64,000 nt of DNA from Gaiellasilicea sp963789355 (GTDB taxonomy: Bacteria > Actinomycetota > Thermoleophilia > Gaiellales > Gaiellaceae): assembly GCA_963789355.1 (NCBI GenBank), contig CAWBKK010000002.1:496001-560000 (forward strand), read 5' to 3'. Shown here piece by piece: positions 17,894 to 26,762 of this stretch. Below the pieces are notes generated by a model, which searched no databases, was not told the DNA's origin, and saw only the letters and a program-made list of their open reading frames with translations. Positions within the stretch are counted from its first letter, which is position 1, and each line of letters begins with the position of its first letter. The translations under genes and the position numbers were made by a program.

Positions 17894-18601
17894 ATGGAGC
17901 TCGTCCGTCCCGTCCCGCACAACCTCGAGCTCGTCTCGACGCGCAACGCGCTGGCCGCTGCGCGCCTGCATCGCCGCCTGACCGTCGACGAGGCGGCCAA
18001 GCGGGCGGGACTCACACCCGATCAGGTCGAATGGCTCGAGGAAGGGCGCGTCTACCGCTTCCCGTCGACCGACCACGCGATCGAGGCGACGCTGCTCCTC
18101 GCCTCGGCGCTCGAGGTCGGGCAGCGGGAAGCGCGGAAGCTGGCCGGTCTTCCGGTACCGCTGCAGCCTCTCGACGTCAATCCGGTTGCGCGCCTCGTCG
18201 GCGTGGCGGCGCTCTCCGCGGCGCTGATGGCGTTCGTCGCGTTCGTGCTCGTGCCCGCCGTGGCGGGGAAGCCGGCGCCGACGATCGATCCCGTCGTCGC
18301 GCAGGCGGCGACCCTGCCGAAGCCGTGGAAGATCCAGGTCGAGGTCCTCAACGGCGCCGGCGACATCAACTGGACGCGCCAGGTCGGGAGCCGGATCCAG
18401 TCACTCGCCTACACGGTCAAGAAGGTCGGCCGGGCCGACCGCTTCGACTATCCGCAGAGCACGGTGTTCTATTCGCCGGGCGGCCGGCTCGTCGCGATCC
18501 GCTTGGCGCGCCAGCTCGGCTTCATCACCCGTCCGCTTCCCGGCGGCACGAACCCGGACCGGCTGGTCGTGATCGTCGGCCCGCGCCGCGGGCCCGGCTA
18601 G
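17894..18601 (+). CDS. Membrane protein with N-terminal helix-turn-helix and C-terminal LytR_C domain
   Basis: The 235-residue protein has a RodZ-like HTH (about residues 18-75: LTVDEAAKRAGLTPDQVEWL), one membrane helix (about 97-124: LVGVAALSAALMAFVAFVLV) and an extracytoplasmic LytR_C domain (about 148-225: VEVLNGAGDINWTRQVGSRI). LytR_C domains are found in actinobacterial cell-wall proteins. The HTH-TM-LytR_C order suggests a bitopic protein linking a cytoplasmic partner to the envelope. It begins 6 bases after the MobA-like stop. No clear -10 precedes it, so it may be read from upstream. Confidence 0.75.
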   Translation: MELVRPVPHNLELVSTRNALAAARLHRRLTVDEAAKRAGLTPDQVEWLEEGRVYRFPSTDHAIEATLLLASALEVGQREARKLAGLPVPLQPLDVNPVARLVGVAALSAALMAFVAFVLVPAVAGKPAPTIDPVVAQAATLPKPWKIQVEVLNGAGDINWTRQVGSRIQSLAYTVKKVGRADRFDYPQSTVFYSPGGRLVAIRLARQLGFITRPLPGGTNPDRLVVIVGPRRGPG

Positions 18602-18604
18602 CGC

Positions 18605-18850
18605 CTAGAAGCCGTCGGCGGTGGGGCCGCGAAGCTCGGTCAGCTTCGCCATCAGCCCTGCGGGCATGCGCTCGATCGCCGTCGTGCGGATGTAGCGGCG
18701 CAGGTGCGCCTCGAAGCGGTAGCGCCGGCGGCAGTAGTCGCACCCGTCGAGATGACCCTCGGCGACCAGCACTTCCTCGGCTTTGAGGTCGCGGTCGAGG
18801 TAGCCCTGGAGCAGCTCCTCGCACTTCTCGCAGTCGGGATCGTGGCTCAT
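18605..18850 (-). CDS. Zinc-binding anti-sigma factor (RsrA/ZAS type)
   Basis: The 81-residue protein has the ZAS zinc signature: Cys in DPDCEKCEELL and the HxxxCxxC block in GHLDGCDYCRRRYRFE. In SigR-RsrA pairs, oxidation of these cysteines releases zinc and frees the sigma factor, giving a thiol-stress switch. The ATG overlaps the stop of the sigma gene (ATGA), so the two proteins are made in step. It converges on the LytR_C gene with only 3 bases between their ends. Confidence 0.9.
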   Translation of the reverse strand: MSHDPDCEKCEELLQGYLDRDLKAEEVLVAEGHLDGCDYCRRRYRFEAHLRRYIRTTAIERMPAGLMAKLTELRGPTADGF

Positions 18851-19443
18851 GTCAGGCTCTCCTCCGCCAGCGTCTTCTTCAGGATACGGCGGCCGCGGTG
18901 GAGGCGCGACATGACGGTGCCGATCGGGATGTCGAGGATCTGCGCTGCGTCGGCGTAGCTGAACTCGCCGAGGTCGACGAGCACGACGACGTCTCGGAAG
19001 TCGTGGGGCAGCTCGGCGAGCGCGCTGACGACGCCACCCTGCGAGAGCCGCTCGACGACCTGCTCCTGCTCGAGCGCCTGCTCGCCCTCGACGGCGGCGA
19101 GTCGGTTGGCGAGGTAGTAGTCGCTCTCCTCGAGCGGCTGAGAGTCGGGCGTACGCTGGATCTTGCGGCCGCGATCGGTGTTCAGGTTGGTCAGGATCCG
19201 GAGCAGCCAGGCGCGCATGTTCGTCCCCGGCGTGAAAGAGCGCCAGCTGCGGAATGCACGCGCGTAGGTGTCCTGAACCAACTCTTCGGCCTCCTCTCGC
19301 GTTCCGACCATTCGGCGTGCGACGCGGTAGACCTGGTCAGCGAGCTCGAGCGCCTCCTCCTCGAAGCGGACGCGCTCCCGGGCCTCGTTCGCGATGCGAC
19401 GCCCGGCGTCCTCCTCTGGCTCGGCTGCGCCGGACTCACTCAC
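18847..19443 (-). CDS. ECF sigma factor, SigR/RpoE family
   Basis: The 198-residue sigma factor has region 2 (LVQDTYARAFRSWRSFTPGT, MRAWLLRILTNLNTD) and region 4 (LPHDFRDVVVLVDLGEFSYADA, ILDIPIGTVMSRLHRGRR). The FTPGTNMRAWL-ILTNLNTDRGRK sequence and the coupled zinc anti-sigma make a SigR-type oxidative-stress role likely. TAGGGT lies 6 bases before the GTG start, so the gene is probably leaderless. No typical SigR-dependent promoter (GGAAT-N18-GTT) is visible upstream. Confidence 0.92.
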   Translation of the reverse strand: MSESGAAEPEEDAGRRIANEARERVRFEEEALELADQVYRVARRMVGTREEAEELVQDTYARAFRSWRSFTPGTNMRAWLLRILTNLNTDRGRKIQRTPDSQPLEESDYYLANRLAAVEGEQALEQEQVVERLSQGGVVSALAELPHDFRDVVVLVDLGEFSYADAAQILDIPIGTVMSRLHRGRRILKKTLAEESLT

Positions 19444-19508
19444 CCGGCCACCCTAACAATCGGTCTGACGGGGTGAAGAACGCCCGCCGCACCCCCGCTA
19501 TTCCCTGC

Positions 19509-19727
19509 TCAGACGGGCTGGACCTCGGGGAAGCCGCCGCGCTTGAGCGTCTCGACGATCGCGGCGCGGCTCGTCTGGCCGTCGTCCCAACTGAGCGAGA
19601 CCTCGCCCATCAGGTTGGCGTTCGCCGACTCGATCCCGTCGACCTGGCGGAGCGTGCCCGCGAGCCGCCCGACGCACCGCTCGCAGCGGACGCCGCTGAC
19701 CTGGATCACATCGGTGACGGTCGCCAT
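19509..19727 (-). CDS. Heavy-metal-associated (HMA) domain protein
   Basis: This 72-residue protein is a single ferredoxin-like HMA domain with the metal-binding CxxC in VSGVRCERCVGRLAG. Such proteins bind Cu(I) or similar soft metals as chaperones. The MxCxxC pattern of classical copper chaperones is altered (GVRCERC), so metal choice is uncertain. The gene overlaps the end of the double ABC ATPase gene by 22 bases. It also has its own TAGGAT hexamer 7 bases before the ATG, inside the upstream coding sequence. Confidence 0.87.
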   Translation of the reverse strand: MATVTDVIQVSGVRCERCVGRLAGTLRQVDGIESANANLMGEVSLSWDDGQTSRAAIVETLKRGGFPEVQPV

Positions 19728-21280
19728 CGGCTCGATCCTAGCGAGAGCTCGGCATCCGCCTGCTCGATCAGGAGCGGGTCGTGGGTGGCGCAGATCACCG
19801 TCGCGCCGGTCGAACGCGCGACGTCCGCGAGGAGGGTCCCGAGCGCGAGCGCGTTGGCGCCGTCGAGCCGCGCGGTCGGCTCGTCCGCAACGATCACCCG
19901 AGGCTGGACGGCGATCGCGCGCGCGAGCGCAGCGCGCTCGCGTTGGCCGGCGGAGAGCTCGGAGACGGGGCGATCGGCATGCTCTACGAGCGCGACCGCT
20001 GCGAGCGCCGGCGCGGTGTTGTCACCCGGGAGACCGCGCAGCTCGAGCGCGAGCTCGACGTTCTCGCGAGCGTCCAGGAACGGAGCGAGGCCGGCTGTCT
20101 GGCCGACGAACGCGAGCCGCGTCCGGCGGAGCTCCGCCCGCCCGGCCCGGTCGAGGCCGGCGATCGAGATGCCGTCGATGAGCACGTCGCCCTCGTCCGG
20201 CAGCTCCAGTCCCGCGAGCAGGTGCAGCAGCGTCGTCTTCCCCGAGCCCGACGGCCCGGTCACAACGGTCAGCCGACCGGGTGCGAAGTCGGCGTCGAGC
20301 CGGTCGATCGGCGTCGCCGAGCCGAACCGCTTCGTCAGCCCCCGCACCTCGACGAGCGGGGGAGCTTGTGTTGATTCAACACCAACTTCCGCTCGAACGG
20401 CTTCGTTGCGAGGGACGAGGGGCGCTTGTGTTGATTCAACACAAGGCTTCCCGACCGGCTCGAGGATGACTGCCCCGCCGCGGAGCTCGGCGGTGGCGTG
20501 CCGGTCGATTCCGGCCGAGCGGAGGACGTCCTCGGGGAGGCGCAGCCAGCCGCCGCGGCCGACGACGATCGCGCTGTCGCCGGAGGCGCCCGCGACTCGC
20601 TCGTCGGAGATCCGGCCGTCGCGGACGTGGATGACGCGGTCGGCCCGCTCCGCAGAGGCGGGGTCGTGGCTGACGATGAGAGCGGTGCTGCCCGACTCGC
20701 GGACGAGCTCCCCGATCAGCGCCAGCACGTCGCGCGCGGTCGCCGCGTCGAGCTCGCCCGTCGGCTCGTCGGCGATCAGCAGGGCCGGCCTGCCGGCAAG
20801 CGCGGCGCAGAGAGCGATCCGCTGCTGCTCGCCGCCGGAGAGCTCGCGCGGATGCGCGTTGCCCCGGGCGCCGAGGCCGACGCGCTCGAGCAGCTCCTCC
20901 GCGCGGGCGTGACGGCGCGGGGCCGGCTCGCCCGCCAGCCCGAGCTGGACGCCGACGAGCTCGCGCGCGGTCAGCTCGCCCGCCAGCGCCCGCCAGTAGT
21001 GCTGGTCGGCGTAGCCGATCGTCCGGGAGCGGAAGCCGGCCGCCTGCCAGCCGTGGAGCGCGCCGACGTCGACGCCGGCGACGCGGACCGAGCCTGCGGA
21101 CGCGCGGTCGAAGCCGGCGACGATCCGGAGCAGCGTCGACTTGCCCGAGCCGCTCGGGCCGAGGACGACGCAGAGCTCGCCTGCCTGGACGCTCAGGCTC
21201 AGCCCCTGTAGCGCGGCAACGCCGCCCTCGAGGGAGGGGTAGACGCGGAAGACGTCCTCGACCTGGACGAGCGCGGTCAC
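19706..21280 (-). CDS. ABC transporter ATPase, two nucleotide-binding domains fused
   Basis: The 524-residue protein holds two complete ABC ATPases. Domain 1 has Walker A LGPSGSGKSTLL, signature LSGGEQQRIAL and Walker B LLIADEPTGELD. Domain 2 has TGPSGSGKTTLL, LSAGQRERAAL and VIVADEPTARLD. A linker of about 75 residues joins them and encodes two copies of VESTQAP, each made by a DNA palindrome. MacB/LolD-type ATPases are normally separate dimers, so the fusion gives an asymmetric pair. The GTG overlaps the permease stop (GTGA), so it almost certainly energises that FtsX-type permease. Substrate unknown. Confidence 0.88.
   Translation of the reverse strand: MTALVQVEDVFRVYPSLEGGVAALQGLSLSVQAGELCVVLGPSGSGKSTLLRIVAGFDRASAGSVRVAGVDVGALHGWQAAGFRSRTIGYADQHYWRALAGELTARELVGVQLGLAGEPAPRRHARAEELLERVGLGARGNAHPRELSGGEQQRIALCAALAGRPALLIADEPTGELDAATARDVLALIGELVRESGSTALIVSHDPASAERADRVIHVRDGRISDERVAGASGDSAIVVGRGGWLRLPEDVLRSAGIDRHATAELRGGAVILEPVGKPCVESTQAPLVPRNEAVRAEVGVESTQAPPLVEVRGLTKRFGSATPIDRLDADFAPGRLTVVTGPSGSGKTTLLHLLAGLELPDEGDVLIDGISIAGLDRAGRAELRRTRLAFVGQTAGLAPFLDARENVELALELRGLPGDNTAPALAAVALVEHADRPVSELSAGQRERAALARAIAVQPRVIVADEPTARLDGANALALGTLLADVARSTGATVICATHDPLLIEQADAELSLGSSRWRPSPM
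20364..20446. repeat. Two palindromic repeats inside the double ABC ATPase gene
   Basis: The 18-base core GCTTGTGTTGATTCAACA occurs at 20364 and again at 20424. The second copy extends to a perfect palindrome, CTTGTGTTGA-T-TCAACACAAG (20425-20445); the first is imperfect after CAACAC. Both lie in frame and encode VESTQAP in the linker between the two ATPase domains. The composition is AT-rich compared with the flanks. Confidence 0.75.
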
Positions 21281-24276
21281 TCCAGCACCTCCGCGCGCGC
21301 GGGCACCGGTGCGGAGAACGCTTTCCGCGTCGCCAGCAGGATCAGCCCGGTGGCGACGAGCACGTAGAGGGCGATCGCCCCCGCGACGACCGGCGCGTCG
21401 ACGTCGAGCACGAGGGGCGGTTCGGGCGAGGTGGCGCGCGCTGTCAGGCCGACGAGATCGGTGACGACGGCGGCGAGCGCGAGCCCAGCGAGTGCGCCGG
21501 CCGCGAGCCCCGCAGCGGCGACGGTGAGCGCGCGGAGCCGCACGATCCGACGCAGCAGCGACGGCGAGGCGCCCTGCGCCTCGAGGTCGAGCAGCTCGCC
21601 GCTCTCGTCGCGCAGGTCGCCGAGCACGGTCAGGAGGATCCCGGCGAGCGCCAGCGCAAGCGCAACGGCTGCGGCCACCGCGAGCGCGAGCAGTGTCCCG
21701 TGCGCGATCGGATCGCGGCGCGCATCCGCCTCGAGAGCGTGGCGCGACTCGACCGTGAGCACGTCGAACGGCTTCGCCGCCAGCGCGCGATCGACCGCGG
21801 CCGCTGCGTCGTCGTCGCGAAGCCGCAACCACACCTCGTTCAGACGTCCCGCGCCGGGCCGCTCCAGGTTCACGGCCGCCGCAAGCGCCTCGCCGTCGCC
21901 GACGACAGCCTGGCCGTCGACGCCGGGGAACCGACCGACGGTCCCGACGACGCGCACGGTCAGCCGTTCGCCGGCGATCTGCAGCGGCAGCAGGCCACCG
22001 TCGTCCGCGGCGGCGGCCAGTCGCGGCGTCGCGAGCACGGGCAGCGGCCCGGTCGGCTGGCGAGGCCGGATTCGCGTCGTGACCGCGTTCGTCAACGTGA
22101 AGCGCACCGTCGAGCCGTCGACCTGCGCACCGCCGACGCCGACCCAGCTCGAGATCCCGCCGCGAACGTCCGGGAGCTCGATCGTGGCGGATCCGGTCAA
22201 TGCCTGGCCGGCGTCGGCCCCGCGCTCCTGGATCCGGGTGTCCGGCTCGATCGCGATCCCTGCGAGCCGGCCGCCACGCGCCTCCGTTGGCAAGGGGTCT
22301 CCGAGCGCGACGCGCGTGTACCTGCCCGTCCGCCCCGCGATCTCGGCGAAGAGCCGCACGGGATCGCCGGTGACGCGCGCTCGCAACGTGGCGCCGAGGC
22401 GCGGTCCGTTCCGGGCCACCGGCGCTTCGAGCCGCGCCGCCAGGTCGGATCGCGACGCGCGCGCTTCCCCGTCCCGCCACCCGTTCAGGTGCACGAGCTC
22501 GCCGGGAGCGAGCCCGAGGAGCGTGATTCCGCTCTCCCCCTCGAGCCGGCCGACGCCCCCGGTGACGCGCAGGACGGGAGCGACCGCGACGCCGTCGAGG
22601 CGGCGGAAGCGGTCGAAGCTCGCCGCGTCCTGAACGGGGATCAGGCGGCGGAGGTCCTCCCGGATGACGTAGTCGAGCGGGACGCGGTGCGCCGCCTGGT
22701 CGCGCTCGCCGCGAGAGAGCGTCGAGCGGTAGCTCTCGGCGAAGAGCGCGAGCCCGAAGCTGACGACGAGGAAGGCGGTCGCAGCGACCGCGTAGCCTGG
22801 GTTGCGGGCGAGCGTGAGCGAGGCGATCCGGAGGCTGAGGGAACGCCGGCGTGCGAGCCGCTCGACGAGGCGGAACGCCGGTCGCAGCAGTCGGCTGACG
22901 AGAACGGCCGCGGCGAATGTCACCAGCGCGGGGAGGAGCAGCGCGAGATCTCCCTCGCCGTCACCGCGGACGAGCTCGAGCGCGACGAGCGCCACGGCGC
23001 CCAGCGCCGCGGCGTCGAGCAGCCCGAAGCGGGCGCGCGTGGGGCGGGTGGTGACCGCGCCGACGAGGACGCCCGTGGCGGCGGCGGCGACCAGGAGCGC
23101 CAGCGCGAGCCCCCCGCCGGAGACGACGCTCCGCCCGAGCACCTCCCCGATCGGCGCTCCGGCGCGCTCCGCCACGACCGCACCGCCGAGCAGTCCGACG
23201 ACGAGCCCGAGCGCGGTGCCGACGAGCGCGAGGGCGCCCGCCTCGGCGACGGTCACGAGCGCGAGCTGCCAGCGCCGCGCGCCGTACCAGGCGAGCCGGC
23301 GGCGGGCTGCGCGGAGATCCGGACGGAGTGTCATCGCCGCGAGCAGCGCGAACGCGAACAGCAGCGCCGCCGCCTCGCCGCCGACCACGCCGAGCCGCCG
23401 ACCCGCTGCGCGGCTCGTCGCCTGAGCCTCCCGTAGCTCCTCGACCGGCGCGACGAGGTCGAAGCTCGAGGTGACGGCCTGCAGCTCGGAGCGCGCGGCG
23501 GTCACCGCGCCGGCGAGCTCGTCGACCTCCCAGAGCCGGGGTCGCCCGGCTGCGAGCGGCGCCACCCAGGCGTAGCTCCGGTACACGCGCCCGAGCGCCG
23601 CAGACCCGGCCAGGGTGGTGACGCCCTCCGCGAGGAAGAGGGGCGGCGGCGGTGGCCGGTGGTAGCCCGCCGCTGACGCCACGACGGGGCTCACCTCGGC
23701 GCCCGCGAGCGCGTTGTCGGTCGGCGCGAGGAAGTCCCCGAAGAGAACGCGGTTGTCGAGTACCGCCTCGCCGACCTCGACGAGGGTGACGCCGTCGAGC
23801 TGCGGCAGCCTGCCCTGACCACGGAGCCGCAGCACCTCGCAACGATCGGGGGCGCAGGTCCGAGGCAGCCGGCCCGAGCGGAGCGTCACCCAGTGGCCCA
23901 GCTCCTCGACGCCCCCGAGCCCGGCGAACGTCCCGCCGAGCGTGCTCTCGCGGAAGAGAACGAGCGACGTTGCGGCGCCGACGTCCGTCCGCGCGAGCGC
24001 GGCGCGGGCGCGCCGCTCCAGCACCGGCTGCGGCTCGTCGCCCTGCCCCGGAACGCCGAACCAGACCGCGCGAACGGAGCGCTGGCCATCCGGGATCCGC
24101 TCGACCGCCTGTGCGACCGCCCGGTCCTGCGCGACGAGCGCGCCCGCGCGTCCACCGAGGACGACCGAGGCGCCGGCGGCGATTCCGAGCACCACGAGGA
24201 CGACCGGCGCGCTCCGCCGCCCCAGCCGCGCCGCCACGAGCCGCAGCGGGTAGAGAGCGGCACGCAGGCTCCTCAC
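21277..24276 (-). CDS. Large FtsX/MacB-family ABC transporter permease
   Basis: The 999-residue protein starts with a membrane helix (VVLVVLGIAAGASVVLGGRA) and a long extracytoplasmic domain. It then has two FtsX-like membrane blocks (around residues 300-460 and near the C-terminus from LLALAVAAAVALALALAGIL) with a second large extracytoplasmic domain between them. The architecture fits export or envelope-acting permeases such as MacB or LolC-like proteins rather than importers. It overlaps both the upstream ligase (GTGA) and the downstream ATPase (GTGA). No substrate-binding protein is encoded nearby. Confidence 0.85.
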   Translation of the reverse strand: MRSLRAALYPLRLVAARLGRRSAPVVLVVLGIAAGASVVLGGRAGALVAQDRAVAQAVERIPDGQRSVRAVWFGVPGQGDEPQPVLERRARAALARTDVGAATSLVLFRESTLGGTFAGLGGVEELGHWVTLRSGRLPRTCAPDRCEVLRLRGQGRLPQLDGVTLVEVGEAVLDNRVLFGDFLAPTDNALAGAEVSPVVASAAGYHRPPPPPLFLAEGVTTLAGSAALGRVYRSYAWVAPLAAGRPRLWEVDELAGAVTAARSELQAVTSSFDLVAPVEELREAQATSRAAGRRLGVVGGEAAALLFAFALLAAMTLRPDLRAARRRLAWYGARRWQLALVTVAEAGALALVGTALGLVVGLLGGAVVAERAGAPIGEVLGRSVVSGGGLALALLVAAAATGVLVGAVTTRPTRARFGLLDAAALGAVALVALELVRGDGEGDLALLLPALVTFAAAVLVSRLLRPAFRLVERLARRRSLSLRIASLTLARNPGYAVAATAFLVVSFGLALFAESYRSTLSRGERDQAAHRVPLDYVIREDLRRLIPVQDAASFDRFRRLDGVAVAPVLRVTGGVGRLEGESGITLLGLAPGELVHLNGWRDGEARASRSDLAARLEAPVARNGPRLGATLRARVTGDPVRLFAEIAGRTGRYTRVALGDPLPTEARGGRLAGIAIEPDTRIQERGADAGQALTGSATIELPDVRGGISSWVGVGGAQVDGSTVRFTLTNAVTTRIRPRQPTGPLPVLATPRLAAAADDGGLLPLQIAGERLTVRVVGTVGRFPGVDGQAVVGDGEALAAAVNLERPGAGRLNEVWLRLRDDDAAAAVDRALAAKPFDVLTVESRHALEADARRDPIAHGTLLALAVAAAVALALALAGILLTVLGDLRDESGELLDLEAQGASPSLLRRIVRLRALTVAAAGLAAGALAGLALAAVVTDLVGLTARATSPEPPLVLDVDAPVVAGAIALYVLVATGLILLATRKAFSAPVPARAEVLE

Positions 24277-25190
24277 GTGCGTGACCGTCTCACGAGGTCG
24301 GCCGCGACCGCCTCGAGTCCATCGGCTCGACCGACCTCGAGCTGGCGAAGAGCCTCGGCCGGCTCCCGCAACGTCTCCACGAGCTCCCAGCTCCCGAGCG
24401 CTCGCGCCGCCGGCTCAACGGCGTCGAGGAGCTCCGGACCGGTGTCGGGCGGCGCCGCGCAGAGCGCCTGCACGAGCGCAGCGAGAGCCGCCGCCCGGTC
24501 GACGGACGTCGCCTGGTCGGCGATCCGGACCTCGAGCGTCCCGAGCCGCGGATGCGGACGTGCATCCCACCAGACCCGCGTGTAGTCGACTCCCGCCGCC
24601 GCGACTGCCTCCTCCCACTCCGACACGGAGTGCAAGAGCGGCGGCGGCCCGCCGCGGGGCAGACGCCGCAGCACCGCAAGCCTCGAGGAAAGCGCGCCCG
24701 TCTCCTCGCCTGCGACGTAGGGCGAGTTCGCAGAGAGCCGGAGGACGGCTGCGAGCCACGGGCGGATCCCCGCAAGAGCATGCAGGCACGCGTCGAAGCT
24801 CTCCATCCCCACATGCACGTGCAGGCCGCAGACGAGTTGGGCCTTCGCGACCGGCCCGAGCTCCTCGAGCATCTCGAGGTACCGCTGCTCCTGGACGATC
24901 GGCTGCTCTTCGGGAATCGAGAACGGATGCGAGCCCGTCGCGGCGACGACCAGGCTCTCGCGCGCCGCCAGCTCCACGACGAGGCGCCGAAGCCGCGCCA
25001 GCTCGTCGCGCACCTCGAACGCCGTCTCGCAGACGGGGGTGTTCGTCTCGATCAGGCACGAGAAGAGCTCCGTCTTCAGGCCTTCGTGGGGAAGCAGCCG
25101 TTCCACCCCGGGCGCGAGTGCGAGCGTGTCCGGGTCGAGGAGCATCAGCTCCTCCTCGACGCCGAGCGTGAGGCGCCGGCCGAAGTTCAC
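24273..25190 (-). CDS. GCS2-type carboxylate-amine ligase (YbdK/EgtA-like)
   Basis: The 305-residue protein carries signatures of the glutamate-cysteine ligase 2 family: TLGVEEELMLLDPDT at the N-terminus, VCGLHVHVGM, RLSANSPYVAG and RPHPRLGTLEVRIAD. Members ligate an amino group to a gamma-carboxylate with ATP, as in gamma-glutamylcysteine or ergothioneine synthesis, but many have unknown substrates. It is about 60 residues shorter than usual, mainly at the C-terminus. The stop overlaps the GTG of the large permease gene, an unusual pairing that might mean the transported compound is a ligase product. Confidence 0.8.
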   Translation of the reverse strand: MNFGRRLTLGVEEELMLLDPDTLALAPGVERLLPHEGLKTELFSCLIETNTPVCETAFEVRDELARLRRLVVELAARESLVVAATGSHPFSIPEEQPIVQEQRYLEMLEELGPVAKAQLVCGLHVHVGMESFDACLHALAGIRPWLAAVLRLSANSPYVAGEETGALSSRLAVLRRLPRGGPPPLLHSVSEWEEAVAAAGVDYTRVWWDARPHPRLGTLEVRIADQATSVDRAAALAALVQALCAAPPDTGPELLDAVEPAARALGSWELVETLREPAEALRQLEVGRADGLEAVAADLVRRSRT

Positions 25191-25196
25191 CGAGGG

Positions 25197-25559
25197 TTAG
25201 CCGGCACGAACGGCGTGGACGGGCCGGCCGGCCGCTTCCCACGCGTAGTACGACGCGCTCGGCCCGAAGCCGTTCTCGTACGGCACGACGCGCGGGTTCC
25301 GGCCGACCTCCAGCGCACGCTGCGCGTGCCAGAGCAGGTTCGGGTCGTCGCGCTCCTCCCAGACGAGGACGAGGTGCGCAGCGGTCATGAAGTCGGCGAC
25401 GAACGTGCAGCCGCTGGCAGGGCACGGGAACGGATCTGTGCGGACGCAGAACCAGCCCGCGTGGTCGTCGTCGGTGTCGTCGACCCAGACGAGCTCGTGC
25501 TCGTCGAGCAAATCGTCCTGCAGGGTCAGCGACCCACGCCTCGGCTCCCGGGACTCCAC
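25197..25559 (-). CDS. Conserved hypothetical protein with a CxxxxC-His cluster
   Basis: I do not recognise this 120-residue protein. It has acidic and aromatic stretches (LVWVDDTDDDHAGWFCVR) and a possible metal site: Cys in PFPCPASGCTF followed by His in MTAAHLVLVW. The last third (PRVVPYENGFGPSASYYAWE) contains many aromatic residues. GTG 25559 is chosen because TAACCT lies 6 bases upstream on the minus strand; a TTG two codons earlier is the alternative. The stop lies 6 bases before the ligase start, so the two genes may be co-transcribed. Confidence 0.6.
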   Translation of the reverse strand: MESREPRRGSLTLQDDLLDEHELVWVDDTDDDHAGWFCVRTDPFPCPASGCTFVADFMTAAHLVLVWEERDDPNLLWHAQRALEVGRNPRVVPYENGFGPSASYYAWEAAGRPVHAVRAG

Positions 25560-25618
25560 GCGCAAAGGTTAGACGGATGGGGAGTGTGTCCGGGGAGGGC
25601 GGGAGTCACAATTGACAC

Positions 25619-26752
25619 ATGAGCGACCGGGACGTCGCGATCGTCCTGTCCGGCGGCGGGGTCAACGCCGTCCTGCTCGAGCTCGGTTTCCTGCAGCGAC
25701 TGCGCGAGAGCTCCCTGTGGCCGCGGGTCGGCTGCATCTACGGCACGTCGGCGGGCGCGCTCACGGGCACGATGGCCGCGCTCGACCGCCTCGACGAGCT
25801 CGAGGAGTTCACGCTCGGGCTCCAGCCCCGCGACATCTTCGCGCCGCAGCGCCTCTGGCAGCTGCCGCTGAACGGCTTCCATCACTACGCCTTGCCCGAG
25901 ACGATCGCGGAGCGGCTGCTGGAGCCGTACGAGCTCGCCCGGGCACTGGCCGCCTCGCCGATCGAGGTCGTCGTGTTCGCGACGGACGTCTCGGAGCACG
26001 ACGAGACCCCGCACGAGCTCGCCTACTCGTCCCACGAGACGCCGCCCGAGACGATGGCGGAGGCAGTGCTCGCCTCCGCGGCGATCAGCGCGCTCGTGCT
26101 CCCGGTCCCCGTCGGCGACCGGATCGCAACCGACGGCGGCTGGGTCCGGAACTTCCCGCTCGGCTGCGCCATCGAGCGGCCGGGTGTGGGGCTGGTGGTC
26201 GCCTTCCGCCACGTTCCCCGCTACCCACGCATCGGGGTCGAGCCGCTCGTCCGTCTGCGCCGCCGGCTGCAGCCGTTCCGGGCCGCTCCGCCCGTCCGTG
26301 CCCTGATCGCCCAGCTCGACGAGGCCGAAGCGCGGGCGGGCCGCGGCGAGCCTGTCCACCTCGGCGACATGCTGATCCGCCTGATGCGGGTCACGATCCA
26401 GCGGAACACCGCCCTCGAGGAGCGGCACGCGGCCGAGCGCGAGGCGGTCTGCCGCGAGCTGGAGGCGCTGCGCACGGACCTCGTCCGGCTGGCGCGCGAG
26501 CACGCGCGCCCGGGCCGTCGAAACCGGGCGGCAGAGGCGGTCGAGGAGCGGTTCGCCGGCACGTCGCTGCCCCGCAGCGTGCCGCAGATCATCGTGCGCG
26601 GCTCCGCCGGAGCAGACAGCCTCGAGCAAGGCCTCCGTGAGAGCCCGGAGTGGACGGCGCGGGCGAAGCGGGCTCTGATCGCCCGCGGCTGGGAAGCCGC
26701 CGACGCAGAGCTGCGTGCCTACGACTCCGGCCTGCTCGAGCAGGCGTCCTAG
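25619..26752 (+). CDS. Patatin-like phospholipase
   Basis: The 377-residue protein has the patatin catalytic dyad and oxyanion loop: SGGGVNAV near residue 11, nucleophile Ser in YGTSAGAL (residue about 43) and the Asp in TDGGWVRNF. It should hydrolyse acyl ester bonds of lipids. No signal peptide is visible, so it acts in the cytosol or at the inner membrane face. The C-terminal 120 residues are helical and charged (VTIQRNTALEERHAAEREAV) and may mediate dimerisation. CACAAT lies 6 bases before the ATG. Confidence 0.88.
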   Translation: MSDRDVAIVLSGGGVNAVLLELGFLQRLRESSLWPRVGCIYGTSAGALTGTMAALDRLDELEEFTLGLQPRDIFAPQRLWQLPLNGFHHYALPETIAERLLEPYELARALAASPIEVVVFATDVSEHDETPHELAYSSHETPPETMAEAVLASAAISALVLPVPVGDRIATDGGWVRNFPLGCAIERPGVGLVVAFRHVPRYPRIGVEPLVRLRRRLQPFRAAPPVRALIAQLDEAEARAGRGEPVHLGDMLIRLMRVTIQRNTALEERHAAEREAVCRELEALRTDLVRLAREHARPGRRNRAAEAVEERFAGTSLPRSVPQIIVRGSAGADSLEQGLRESPEWTARAKRALIARGWEAADAELRAYDSGLLEQAS

Positions 26753-26762
26753 CGGCCGGCGA

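Noticed and set aside
25612..25617. TTGACA two bases before the patatin start taken as a -35 box
   Set aside because: It is too close to the start to drive that gene, and no -10 follows within the coding sequence at a sensible distance.
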